Shown here: positions 1 to 6,025 of the stretch, piece by piece | Layout: every line of letters starts with the position of its first letter | Position numbering within the stretch: the first letter of the stretch is position 1 | Origin: an uncultured Collinsella sp. | GTDB taxonomy: Bacteria > Actinomycetota > Coriobacteriia > Coriobacteriales > Coriobacteriaceae | Length of the DNA stretch: 6,057 nucleotides | Reading direction: 5' to 3' | Assembly (NCBI GenBank): GCA_902470905.1 | Contig: CABRIC010000077.1 | Span: 1-6,057 of the forward strand | Program-made: the position numbers and the translations under genes | Notes under the pieces: model-generated | What the model was told of the DNA's origin: nothing | The model's input: only the letters and a program-made list of their open reading frames with translations | Database searches by the model: none

Positions 1-46
1 AGATAGCGTAGCGTCTCGTGGGCTCGGAGATGTGTATAAGAGACAG
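1..46 (+). other. Illumina Nextera i7-side adapter (non-biological)
   Basis: This is library-construction sequence, not genome. Bases 13-46 match the 34-base Nextera transposase read-2 adapter exactly and end in the 19-base mosaic end (AGATGTGTATAAGAGACAG, 28-46). Bases 1-4 (AGAT) are the end of the P7 primer, and 5-12 (AGCGTAGC) sit exactly where the i7 index belongs; from memory they match the Nextera N709 index. A GTG at 32 inside the adapter is in frame with the next gene, so automatic gene callers will give that gene a false N-terminus reading MYKRQ. Real sequence starts at 47. Confidence 0.98.
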
Positions 47-370
47 GTCTACGGCTTTGCCATGGCGCTCGGTCTGCTGGACCAAAAGCTCCATGCCGAG
101 ACCACGGTGGAGGCCGCCGGCGAGCAGGCCGATATCCTGCACCCCGGCGTGCCGTACAAGCTGCGCGTTGCCATCGAGCGCGAGGCTCGCGCCATGAGCG
201 GCTACCGTTACGGCCGCGACCTGGCCAACGAGTTTATGGATACGCTCGAGGGCGCGCCCAAGGGTGATATCCGCGGTGCCATGGCGCTGCTCATCGACAA
301 GCAGGACGATCCGCGCCGCGTTGAGGTCTACTCGGCGCTGCAGGATCTGGTGCTGGCCGGAGGTCACTAG
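47..370 (+). CDS. hycG: Hydrogenase-3 small subunit HycG, C-terminal part (5' truncated)
   Basis: HycG is the [4Fe-4S]-carrying small subunit of hydrogenase 3, the H2-evolving membrane-bound [NiFe] hydrogenase of the formate hydrogenlyase complex. It passes electrons to the large subunit HycE on the cytoplasmic side. Only the last 107 residues are present. They follow the C-terminus of E. coli HycG closely: YGFAMALGLL at residues 2-11 corresponds to the same stretch after the last cluster Cys-Pro motif, and REARAMSGYRYGR at 45-57 matches its conserved Arg/Tyr segment. The cluster-binding cysteines lie upstream and are missing. The E. coli protein is about 255 residues, so more than half is lost. 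The missing start is due to the contig end, not mutation. The stop (368-370) directly abuts hycH, indicating one operon. The HyfI paralogue is possible by sequence, but the following hycH and hycI favour hyc. Confidence 0.9.
   Translation, partial: VYGFAMALGLLDQKLHAETTVEAAGEQADILHPGVPYKLRVAIEREARAMSGYRYGRDLANEFMDTLEGAPKGDIRGAMALLIDKQDDPRRVEVYSALQDLVLAGGH
359..363 (+). promoter_or_regulatory. Ribosome binding site of hycH
   Basis: GGAGG lies inside the end of hycG, seven bases before the ATG at 371. It is a strong Shine-Dalgarno match. It supports the long hycH start rather than an internal GTG near 505 that would give an E. coli-length protein but has no such site. Confidence 0.75.
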
Positions 371-952
371 ATGGAGCTCACGGACCGCTCTGGTTACTTT
401 GCGGGTCCCGGTATGCTCGGCGGCTCCTTTGGCGATGCCTCGCGCGCAAGCGACGAGGCCGCCGAGGGCGTCGCCGACCCCTGCCTGGGCCATGCGCCCG
501 ACCAGGTGGTCTTCTATGAGCTCACGCGTAAGTTTGTGGAGACCGAGGAAGACGTTCCCCAGGAGGCCTGCGACGTGCTGTACTACACGCTCGCCGTGGG
601 CCACCACACCGGCGTGCTCGATTGCTTTGAGCCGCGCCTGTCGGTGCCGGTGGATGTCTTCTATTCGCTCGTCGATGCGCTGCCGGAGGGGGAGGCCAAG
701 ACCAAGTTCGAGGCCATCCGCTCCTTTGGCGAGTGCCAGCTTGACAAGGCGGCGGTGCCGTCGCTGCTCGAGGCCTGCGACACGCTGCTCGACGAGCGCG
801 GTTTTCGCGGCTCGGCCAAGGCCGGCATCTCGGTGTTCGACGACGACTTTGGCTTGCATGCCCAGCAGGTCGCGTTTCTGATGAAGTTCCGCGATCTGGT
901 TGAGCGCGTGCGCGATGTGTCGGGCGTGTACCTGACGGGAAGGTTGCAGTAA
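371..952 (+). CDS. hycH: Formate hydrogenlyase maturation protein HycH
   Basis: HycH is a small cytoplasmic protein needed for assembly of hydrogenase 3; its biochemical role is not well defined. The 193-residue product aligns with E. coli HycH from about residue 46 onward. VVFYELTRKF (46-55) corresponds to the start of the E. coli protein, and YYTLAVGHHTGVLDC (71-85) is the family's most recognisable segment, with its His-His pair. E. coli HycH is about 136 residues, so this one carries roughly 45 extra N-terminal residues. These are rich in Gly, Ala and acidic residues and I do not recognise them. The start is chosen because GGAGG sits at ideal spacing. The gene begins directly after the hycG stop and its own stop overlaps hycI, so translation of the three is probably coupled. 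No catalytic or metal-binding motif is evident beyond the family match. Confidence 0.9.
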   Translation: MELTDRSGYFAGPGMLGGSFGDASRASDEAAEGVADPCLGHAPDQVVFYELTRKFVETEEDVPQEACDVLYYTLAVGHHTGVLDCFEPRLSVPVDVFYSLVDALPEGEAKTKFEAIRSFGECQLDKAAVPSLLEACDTLLDERGFRGSAKAGISVFDDDFGLHAQQVAFLMKFRDLVERVRDVSGVYLTGRLQ

Positions 953-1455
953 TGGGTCGCGTTGTGGATGGACGTGTGAACGGCGCCCCGTTTGCGGGTA
1001 TCGTGCTCACGGCGGGAAGCGTGCTGCGTGCCGACGATGCCGCCGGCCCCGTGCTCTCCAAAAAGATGGAGGACGCGCCCATTGCCGGTTGGTACACCAT
1101 CGACGGTGGCCAAACGCCCGAGGACGACATCATCGAGGTCAAGCGCGGGCGTCCGCCTCGCCTGGTCTTGGTCGATGCCGCCGACATGGCGCTGCCCGTC
1201 GGGTCTATCCGCCTGCTCGATAAGCGCGATGTGGCCCGCGAGTCGATGTTCACCACGCATTCGCTCCCTTTGTCGATTCTGATCGAGGAAATCGAGCAAT
1301 CGTGCGAAGATATCGTCTTCATAGGGATTCAGCCGGGCGATACGGAGTTTTACAACCCTATGTCCCCGGAGGTCTTTGACGCCGTCGACGCCGTGTACGA
1401 CGCCGTGGCCGCCAACGACTTTTCCCACTTTGTCCGCTTGGGACAAGAGCAATAG
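952..1455 (+). CDS. hycI: Hydrogenase-3 maturation endopeptidase HycI
   Basis: HycI is the cytoplasmic protease that removes the C-terminal tail of the hydrogenase-3 large subunit HycE after nickel is inserted, which closes the active site. The 167-residue product aligns along its length with E. coli HycI (156 residues). The three residues known to bind the probe metal in HycI are all kept: Asp29 (E. coli Asp16, in ADDAAGP), Asp75 (Asp62, in LVLVDAADM) and His103 (His90, in FTTHSLPL). IGIQPGDTEFYNPM (124-137) matches the late conserved block. Two positions differ: the usual Gly-Asn is Gly22-Ser23, and the DDGAG motif reads DDAAG. About 13 extra residues precede the first beta strand. The ATG overlaps the hycH stop by one base (TAATG), with GGGAAGG at 937-943 as ribosome binding site, eight bases upstream. 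The large subunit it would cleave is expected upstream of the window. Confidence 0.93.
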   Translation: MGRVVDGRVNGAPFAGIVLTAGSVLRADDAAGPVLSKKMEDAPIAGWYTIDGGQTPEDDIIEVKRGRPPRLVLVDAADMALPVGSIRLLDKRDVARESMFTTHSLPLSILIEEIEQSCEDIVFIGIQPGDTEFYNPMSPEVFDAVDAVYDAVAANDFSHFVRLGQEQ

Positions 1456-1468
1456 GAGCGCTTGTCCC
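1440..1468 (+). repeat. Hairpin across the hycI stop codon
   Basis: GGGACAAG (1440-1447) and CTTGTCCC (1461-1468) form a perfect 8-bp stem. It can be extended inward by two more pairs after one mismatch, leaving a 7-base loop. The hycI stop (1453-1455) lies in the loop. No T-run follows, so it does not look like an intrinsic terminator. It sits between the hyc genes and the formate channel, so it could act in mRNA processing or stability, or in tuning channel expression; that is inference. The stem ends nine bases before the focA ribosome binding site. Confidence 0.55.
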
Positions 1469-1476
1469 TGCTGATT

Positions 1477-1486
1477 AGGAAAGAAG
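1477..1486 (+). promoter_or_regulatory. Ribosome binding site of focA
   Basis: AGGAAAGAAG lies eight bases before the ATG at 1495. It favours that start over an upstream in-frame TTG at 1462, which has an AGGAG only three bases away and would fall inside the hairpin stem. Confidence 0.6.
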
Positions 1487-1494
1487 TGATTGAC

Positions 1495-2334
1495 ATGGCA
1501 GATTCCAAGGCAGAATATCCCGCTCCCGATTGCCTGGCGCCCGCCGCGATCGAGGCCAAGACCGAGGCCGCCGGCGTGACCAAGGCCAACCTGCCGGTCG
1601 CAAAGGCCTTTCTGTTGGCAATGTTCGCCGGCGCGTTCATTGCCTTCGGCGGCCTGTTCTTTACCGTGTTCTTGAGCGATAGCACGCTGGGCTGGGGCGC
1701 CCAGCGCGTCGTGGGCGGCCTGTGCTTTTGCCTGGGCCTGGTGCTGGTGCTGGTGTGCGGCGCCGAGCTGTTTACTGGCAATTCGCTTATGGTCTGCGCA
1801 CTCAAGAGCAAAAAGATCACCCTGGTCCAGATGCTCAAGGCTTGGGTCGTCGTATGGGTCGGTAACTTTGTCGGTGCCCTGTTCATCGTCTTTTTGGTGT
1901 ACATGGCCGGCATTTACAAGCTCAACGGCGAGGCGGTCGCCAATTCCATGGTGAGCGTCGCCGCCGGCAAGGTGACGATCGACTGGGTGACGATCTTCTT
2001 CCGCGGCATCCTGTGCAACATCTTTGTGTGCCTGGCCGTGTGGATCGGTACCGCCGGCAAGACCGTGGTCGATAAGGTTGTTGGCATTCTGCTGCCCATC
2101 GCCGCCTTTGTGGCCTGCGGTTTTGAGCACTGCGTTGCCAACATGTACTTTTTGCCCATGGGTGCCGTGATGCAGGCGTGCGGCTACGGTGCCGACGTCG
2201 CCGGTGCCGATGCGCTCAACGCCGCGGGCATTGCGTTTAACCTGTCCGCCGCCACGTTGGGCAACATCGTGGGCGGCGCGCTTCTGGTCGCGCTCGGCTA
2301 CTGGTTTATCTACGCCAAGAAGTCCGAGGCGTAA
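1495..2334 (+). CDS. focA: FocA-type formate channel (FNT family)
   Basis: Members of the formate/nitrite transporter family are pentameric inner-membrane channels with six helices per subunit. FocA exports formate during fermentation and re-imports it for formate hydrogenlyase. The product has 279 residues, the normal family length, with hydrophobic helices at about 37-60, 71-101, 112-137, 164-183, 194-208 and 247-273. The two functional hallmarks are present: CGAELFTGN (88-96), containing the omega-loop Thr94 (FocA Thr91), and GFEHCVANMYFLPMG (209-223), containing the pore His212 (FocA His209). The second block and the C-terminus (LGNIVGGALLVALGYWFIY) are closer to FocA than to the nitrite channel NirC. 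The hyc genes immediately upstream make formate the likely substrate. The gene follows hycI by 39 bases without a terminator, so it probably reads from the same operon, and it ends at a clear terminator. Family assignment is firm; formate rather than nitrite or hydrosulfide is inferred. Confidence 0.9.
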   Translation: MADSKAEYPAPDCLAPAAIEAKTEAAGVTKANLPVAKAFLLAMFAGAFIAFGGLFFTVFLSDSTLGWGAQRVVGGLCFCLGLVLVLVCGAELFTGNSLMVCALKSKKITLVQMLKAWVVVWVGNFVGALFIVFLVYMAGIYKLNGEAVANSMVSVAAGKVTIDWVTIFFRGILCNIFVCLAVWIGTAGKTVVDKVVGILLPIAAFVACGFEHCVANMYFLPMGAVMQACGYGADVAGADALNAAGIAFNLSAATLGNIVGGALLVALGYWFIYAKKSEA

Positions 2335-2356
2335 GGTATCGCCTGTTTGACGTTGG

Positions 2357-2393
2357 GCCTCCCGCGGGGCGTTGCCGTGCGGGAGGCTTTTTT
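2357..2393 (+). terminator. Rho-independent terminator after focA
   Basis: A perfect 9-bp GC-rich stem, GCCTCCCGC (2357-2365) with GCGGGAGGC (2379-2387), is followed at once by six T (2388-2393). The 13-base loop may itself fold through GGC/GCC. It lies 22 bases after the focA stop and separates the hyc-focA unit from the molybdoenzyme gene. Confidence 0.92.
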
Positions 2394-2442
2394 GGCCTGG
2401 GGCTCGTTCCCGGGCTGTTGGTCTGTTGTGTTTGGCTTGTGA

Positions 2443-2448
2443 AAGGGG
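2443..2448 (+). promoter_or_regulatory. Ribosome binding site of the molybdoenzyme gene
   Basis: AAGGGG, eight bases before the ATG at 2457, sets the start. An in-frame ATG at 2418 would add 13 residues (MVCCVWLVKGVIE) unlike the family and lies only 25 bases after the terminator. No promoter with good -35 and -10 boxes is visible between the terminator and this site. Confidence 0.7.
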
Positions 2449-2456
2449 TAATCGAG

Positions 2457-4574
2457 ATGGCATCTGCTGTGAAGCGTGACGGTCGCGCCGTGGTGACCAC
2501 ATGCGGGGGATGCTATGCCGATTGCGCCTTTGCGGCACGCGTTGAGGACGGTCGCGTGGTGGCTGAGTTGCCGGTGCCGGGGCATCCGTGCGCGGCGCGC
2601 GCCCTGTGCGCCCGCGGACGGCATCGCCTGGCAATGCCGTTTGACGAGCGCGACCGCATCGTGCACCCCATGCGACGCCGCCGGGATGGCTCGGGGTTTG
2701 ATGCGATTACCTGGGACGAGGCGTTTGCTCAGATTGCCGAGCGTCTTTTGGGGATTGTTGACGAGTGCGGGCCTCGTGCGCTGGGCATGACGCTCGGCGT
2801 TCCCTCGTTCGACCGCTACTGGGCCTATCGCCTTATGCATGCGCTGGGTTCGCCCAACGTGTACGGTGCCGATGGCGCCTGCGAGGTAAGCCGTCTCACC
2901 GGTTGGGAGCACAGCCTGGGCTACAGCCCCGCCTCCGACCTGGCGCGTACCGATTGCATCATGTACCTGGGGCGTTCCATCGTCGATTCGTCGACGATGG
3001 GGACCGTTGATGCGCTCAACGATGCCCGTCGCCGTGGGGCGAAGATTATCGTGGTCGACCCCCGGCGCAGTGGCTCGGCCGCTATTGCCGATCGCTGGCT
3101 CCGCGTGCGTCCGGGCTGCGACTTGGCGCTGCTGTTGGGTATTGTCCACGTGTTGATTGCCGAGGGCCTGTACGACCACGAGTTTGTGGACCGCTATACC
3201 ACGGGTTTTGACGAGCTGGTGCAGGCGGCCCGTGCTTGGACGCCCGAGTGGGCCGAGTCGATGTGCGACGTGCCAGCCGCAGAGATTGTCGCCACGGCGC
3301 GCGATCTCGCTGCCGCCGCGCCTGCCGCTGTGGTGGATGCGGGTTTTCATGGTGGCATCGGCATCGCGTATGCCAATAGCACCCAGACCGCACGCGCTAT
3401 CTGCTTGGTCGATGTGCTGCTGGGCTGCATCGGGCATGCGGGCGGCGCGCTCAATCCGCCCACGCCGCTTGTGTTGGGCGACCTCGATCCCGCACGCTTT
3501 GCGATGCCGCCGGTACCGTGCGGGCCCAAGCTGGGGTCCGAGCGCTATCCACTGGTCGATCCGGTGCGCGGCCTGTGCACGACCATCGGCCAGTCGATTC
3601 TTGCCGGCGATTTGCGTGGGCTCATCGTCTATGCCAGTAACCCCGGTGCGGGCTATGGCAACGCCGGGGCGTGGCTATCGATTCTGGAACAGCTTGACCT
3701 GCTCGTGACGATTGATATTCGCTGGTCCGAGACGGCGCGCGCTTCTGACTTCGTGCTGCCCGATGTGACGTATCTGGAGGCCGACCGCGGCGTGGGAACG
3801 GTGATGGGCGTTAACGATTCGCGGGTGTTCTACCGCAACGCCGCGCTGCCTGTGCAGCATGACGACACACGTCCCGGTCGGGAGATTTTTGCCGGTCTGG
3901 CGCAGGCGTGTGGCGTGGGCGAGTACTTCGACTTTACGTCCGACGATCTGGCCGCTGCTCAGGTGGCTCCGTTTGGGATTGATCTGGACGAGCTCAAGGA
4001 GCGCGGCTGGGCCGACACGGGCGTTGCGCAGCCGTCGCGTACGGGCGAGCCGGTGATTCCCTTGAACGGCGGCAGGATCGCGTTGGCAAGCGACGTATGG
4101 GAACGAGCCGGTCTGGGTCGCGTGCCCAACTGGATCGCGCCCATGGTGGAGCCCGGCCCGGGGATGTTTCGTCTCATTAGCGGCAACCGTCCCTTTGAGT
4201 CGCATACCTCGCGCAGGCTCGCGGCGGCAGGTGCCGCCGAAGCGGGCTCCGACTTGGACGCCGTGCAGATGAATGCCGATGCCGCCGCTCTCATGGGTAT
4301 CGCCGATGGCGAGGTCGTCGAGCTTGTGAGCGACATGGGCCGCGATCGCGTGCGCGTGGAGACGACGCCCTATCTGCATCCGGCGTGCATCTTCACCTCG
4401 GCCGCCCCCGGTGGGCGTTCGTTTGGCGCCGATGCCGGCGGCGCTCAAGCCTTGGGCGTCGGCCCGCTCGACCATACACCGTTGCGTTGGGACCCGTTGA
4501 CGGGCGCCGCGCTCACTCAGGAAAACGCCGTTCGCGTGGAAAAGATCGCGGCGCGCGAGGATAATAGCGATTGA
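2457..4574 (+). CDS. Cytoplasmic molybdopterin oxidoreductase (DMSO reductase superfamily), Cys-ligated, substrate unknown
   Basis: This is a 705-residue catalytic subunit of the bis-MGD molybdenum/tungsten oxidoreductases. An N-terminal [4Fe-4S] site is formed by Cys16, Cys19, Cys23 and Cys51 (C-x2-C-x3-C-x27-C). The catalytic core begins near residue 65. Cys142, in GADGACEVSR, sits where E. coli FdhF has selenocysteine 140, and is the likely Mo/W ligand. IIVVDPRRSGSA (197-208) is a cofactor-binding block. A C-terminal MGD-binding domain starts near SGNRPFESHTS and ends with DPLTGAALTQENAVRVEK. There is no twin-Arg signal, membrane segment, or neighbouring electron-transfer or anchor subunit. 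Formate dehydrogenases carry His right after the ligand (FdhF His141) and an Arg in a GVNPVRGQ motif; here Glu143 and GGALNPPTP replace them, so formate oxidation is unlikely. The general pattern is nearest thiosulfate/polysulfide reductase-like subunits, but those are usually exported. It seems to stand as its own transcript between a terminator and the selA promoter region. Confidence 0.85.
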   Translation: MASAVKRDGRAVVTTCGGCYADCAFAARVEDGRVVAELPVPGHPCAARALCARGRHRLAMPFDERDRIVHPMRRRRDGSGFDAITWDEAFAQIAERLLGIVDECGPRALGMTLGVPSFDRYWAYRLMHALGSPNVYGADGACEVSRLTGWEHSLGYSPASDLARTDCIMYLGRSIVDSSTMGTVDALNDARRRGAKIIVVDPRRSGSAAIADRWLRVRPGCDLALLLGIVHVLIAEGLYDHEFVDRYTTGFDELVQAARAWTPEWAESMCDVPAAEIVATARDLAAAAPAAVVDAGFHGGIGIAYANSTQTARAICLVDVLLGCIGHAGGALNPPTPLVLGDLDPARFAMPPVPCGPKLGSERYPLVDPVRGLCTTIGQSILAGDLRGLIVYASNPGAGYGNAGAWLSILEQLDLLVTIDIRWSETARASDFVLPDVTYLEADRGVGTVMGVNDSRVFYRNAALPVQHDDTRPGREIFAGLAQACGVGEYFDFTSDDLAAAQVAPFGIDLDELKERGWADTGVAQPSRTGEPVIPLNGGRIALASDVWERAGLGRVPNWIAPMVEPGPGMFRLISGNRPFESHTSRRLAAAGAAEAGSDLDAVQMNADAAALMGIADGEVVELVSDMGRDRVRVETTPYLHPACIFTSAAPGGRSFGADAGGAQALGVGPLDHTPLRWDPLTGAALTQENAVRVEKIAAREDNSD
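2977..3000 (+). repeat. Perfect 10-bp hairpin with TTCG loop inside the molybdoenzyme gene
   Basis: CCATCGTCGA (2977-2986), TTCG (2987-2990) and TCGACGATGG (2991-3000) form a perfect inverted repeat, with two possible G-T pairs below it. It encodes SIVDSSTM near residues 174-181. It begins 97 bases after the Cys142 codon, too far to act as a selenocysteine insertion element for that position. It may simply reflect codon choice in GC-rich DNA. Confidence 0.45.
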
Positions 4575-4604
4575 TTGACTCAGCCGATCGAATTGGCTGA
4601 TAGT
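4575..4604 (+). promoter_or_regulatory. Possible selA promoter
   Basis: TTGACT (4575-4580, five of six to consensus) is 18 bases from GATAGT (4599-4604, four of six). It starts right after the molybdoenzyme stop, in a gap visibly richer in A and T than the genes. Spacing and the -10 match are only fair, so selA may instead be co-transcribed with the gene before it. Confidence 0.3.
4580..4600 (+). promoter_or_regulatory. Dyad upstream of selA: operator or weak terminator
   Basis: TCAGCCGAT and ATTGGCTGA pair over nine bases (one G-T) around a 3-base CGA centre. It fills the spacer between the suggested -35 and -10 boxes. As RNA it would be a compact hairpin, but only TAGTTT follows, so it would be a weak terminator at best. 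A second exact palindrome, CGTTCGAACG, lies at 4609-4618. Confidence 0.4.
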
Positions 4605-4650
4605 TTGACGTTCGAACGATTGATTCACCTTTGGTTTTGAAAGGCCGCAC

Positions 4651-6025
4651 ATGAGCGATAGCCAGAACATGTCCGATGAGGTACGCGCCCGCCTTCGCGC
4701 TATTCCTTCCGTCAACGAGCTGCTTGCCGAGTGGCCGGTGGTGAAGGCGGCGGGGGAGACCTGCGACGCGGTGGTCCATGCTGCCGTGACGGCCGAGCTC
4801 GACGAGGAGCGCGCCGCCATTCGCGCCGGTGCCGCCCCGCGCTCTAAGCGCGACCTGGCCTCGGCCATTGAATTTCGTGCGCACCGCTCCGCGCTGCCGA
4901 GCCTGCGTCCCGCCGTCAACGCCACGGGTGTGGTTATCCATACCAACTTGGGCCGCGCCCCGCTCGCGGAGTCGGTCGCCAAGGCCGTGGCCGAGGTTGC
5001 GCGCGGGTACAGCACGCTCGAGTACAGTGTGGACACCTGTTCGCGCGGATCGCGCAAAGAGCATGCCGCGCAGCTCATCCGCTCGCTCACCGGTGCCGAG
5101 GACGCGCTCGTGGTCAACAACAACGCCGCCGCGGTACTGCTGGTGCTGGCGACCCATGCCGCAGGCAAGGAGGTCATCGTCAGCCGCGGCGAGCTTGTCG
5201 AGATCGGCGGCAGCTTCCGCATCCCCGATGTCATGGCGGCTTCGGGCGCCAAACTCGTCGAGGTCGGCGCCACCAACCGCACGCATTTGGACGACTATGA
5301 GCGCGCCATCACGCCCGATACGGCGATGATCCTCAAGGTCCATCCTTCCAACTATCGCATCGAGGGCTTTCACGAGGAGGTGGGCTCTCGGGAGCTTGCC
5401 GCTCTGGCCCACAAGCATGGCCTGCTGTTCTACGAGGACCAGGGGTCGGGCGCGCTGTTGCCCGACGACATCTTGGTGCGCGGCGGCGAAGAAACCACGC
5501 CGGCTTCGGTTTTGGCAGGGCTCGATCTGGTGTCGTGCTCGGGCGATAAACTGCTCGGTGCCGCACAAGCGGGCATTATTATGGGCCGTCGCAATCTGGT
5601 CCAGGCCTGTGGGTCACATCCGCTTATGCGCGCCCTACGCCCGGGCAAGCTCGCGCTGACGGCGCTCGAGGCCACGCTGCGTATCTACATGGACGGCGCC
5701 GATGTTGCCCATCGCGATATTCCGGTGCTCAGCATGCTTACGCTGCCGCAGGCCCATTTGGAGCGACGTGCCCGCAAGCTGCGCGATCGTATGGTCGCCG
5801 GGCTCGATAAGGCTGGCTACCCGTGTGCCGTTCAGGTGGAGATCGTCGAGGAATCGTCGACCCCTGGTGGCGGCTCGCTGCCTACCGTGGAGCTGCCCAC
5901 CATGTGCGTTGCCGTGCGCCTCGTCGATGAGCGTCTTTCCGTTGACGCACTCAAGCGCTCGCTCGTCCAAGATTTCGACACGCCGGTCGTCACGCGCGCC
6001 TCGCACAATCGCGTCCTGTTTGACG
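4651..6025 (+). CDS. selA: L-seryl-tRNA(Sec) selenium transferase SelA (3' truncated)
   Basis: SelA is a pyridoxal-phosphate enzyme of the cytoplasm. It converts Ser-tRNA(Sec) to Sec-tRNA(Sec) using selenophosphate, the step that makes selenocysteine in bacteria. The 458 complete codons cover nearly the whole protein (E. coli SelA is 463 residues). An N-terminal tRNA-binding region occupies about 1-75, starting with the typical IPSVNELL (18-25). The fold-type-I core follows with NATGVVIHTNLGRAPL (90-105), EYSVDTCSRGSR (124-135) and VVNNNAAAVLL (154-164). SCSGDKLLGAAQAGIIMG (295-312) carries Lys300, equivalent to the PLP lysine Lys295 of E. coli. The end is cut after NRVLFD, so only about 10-20 residues should be missing. 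GAAAGG at 4639-4644, six bases before the ATG, sets the start. Reading past 6025 gives an adapter-encoded tail. selB, tRNA-Sec and selD are not in the window. Confidence 0.96.

Larger units (their letters stand above)
4568..4625 (+). repeat. 9-bp direct repeat flanking the selA upstream region
   Basis: CGATTGATT occurs at 4568-4576, across the stop codon of the molybdoenzyme gene, and again at 4617-4625, 49 bases later. The copies bracket the dyad and the short palindrome described next. They could be binding half-sites or chance in a short AT-richer stretch. Confidence 0.35.

Noticed and set aside
28..46. Transposon end (mosaic end at 28-46 and inverted copy at 6026-6044) as a natural mobile element
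   Set aside because: The 19-base inverted ends are the hyperactive Tn5 mosaic ends used in Nextera tagmentation and are joined to sequencing adapters, so they are library artefacts.
2457..2520. Twin-arginine export signal on the molybdoenzyme
   Set aside because: The N-terminus has no RR pair followed by a hydrophobic stretch; the [4Fe-4S] cysteines begin at residue 16.
661..2634. A 657-codon open frame on the reverse strand across hycH, hycI and focA
   Set aside because: It is opposite four strongly recognisable genes. Its composition (many Arg, His, Gln, Gly) is the usual mirror of GC-rich codons, and it runs through the terminator.
2880..2925. Relic selenocysteine insertion hairpin just after the Cys142 codon
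   Set aside because: The best fold (around CTCACC and GGGAG, 2895-2908) has mismatches and does not resemble the fdhF element. The codon is TGC with no sign of recent change from TGA.
4580..4606. Strong intrinsic terminator after the molybdoenzyme gene
   Set aside because: The stem is real, but it is followed by TAGTTTG rather than a T-run, so termination cannot be claimed.
4605..4633. Promoter with TTGACG (4605-4610) as -35 box
   Set aside because: No acceptable -10 box occurs 16-18 bases downstream; that stretch reads CACCTTTGG.
3675..5568. Long reverse-strand open frames (535 and 351 codons) over the molybdoenzyme gene and selA
   Set aside because: They are antisense to genes with clear family motifs, show no protein-like motif of their own, and are explained by codon bias.
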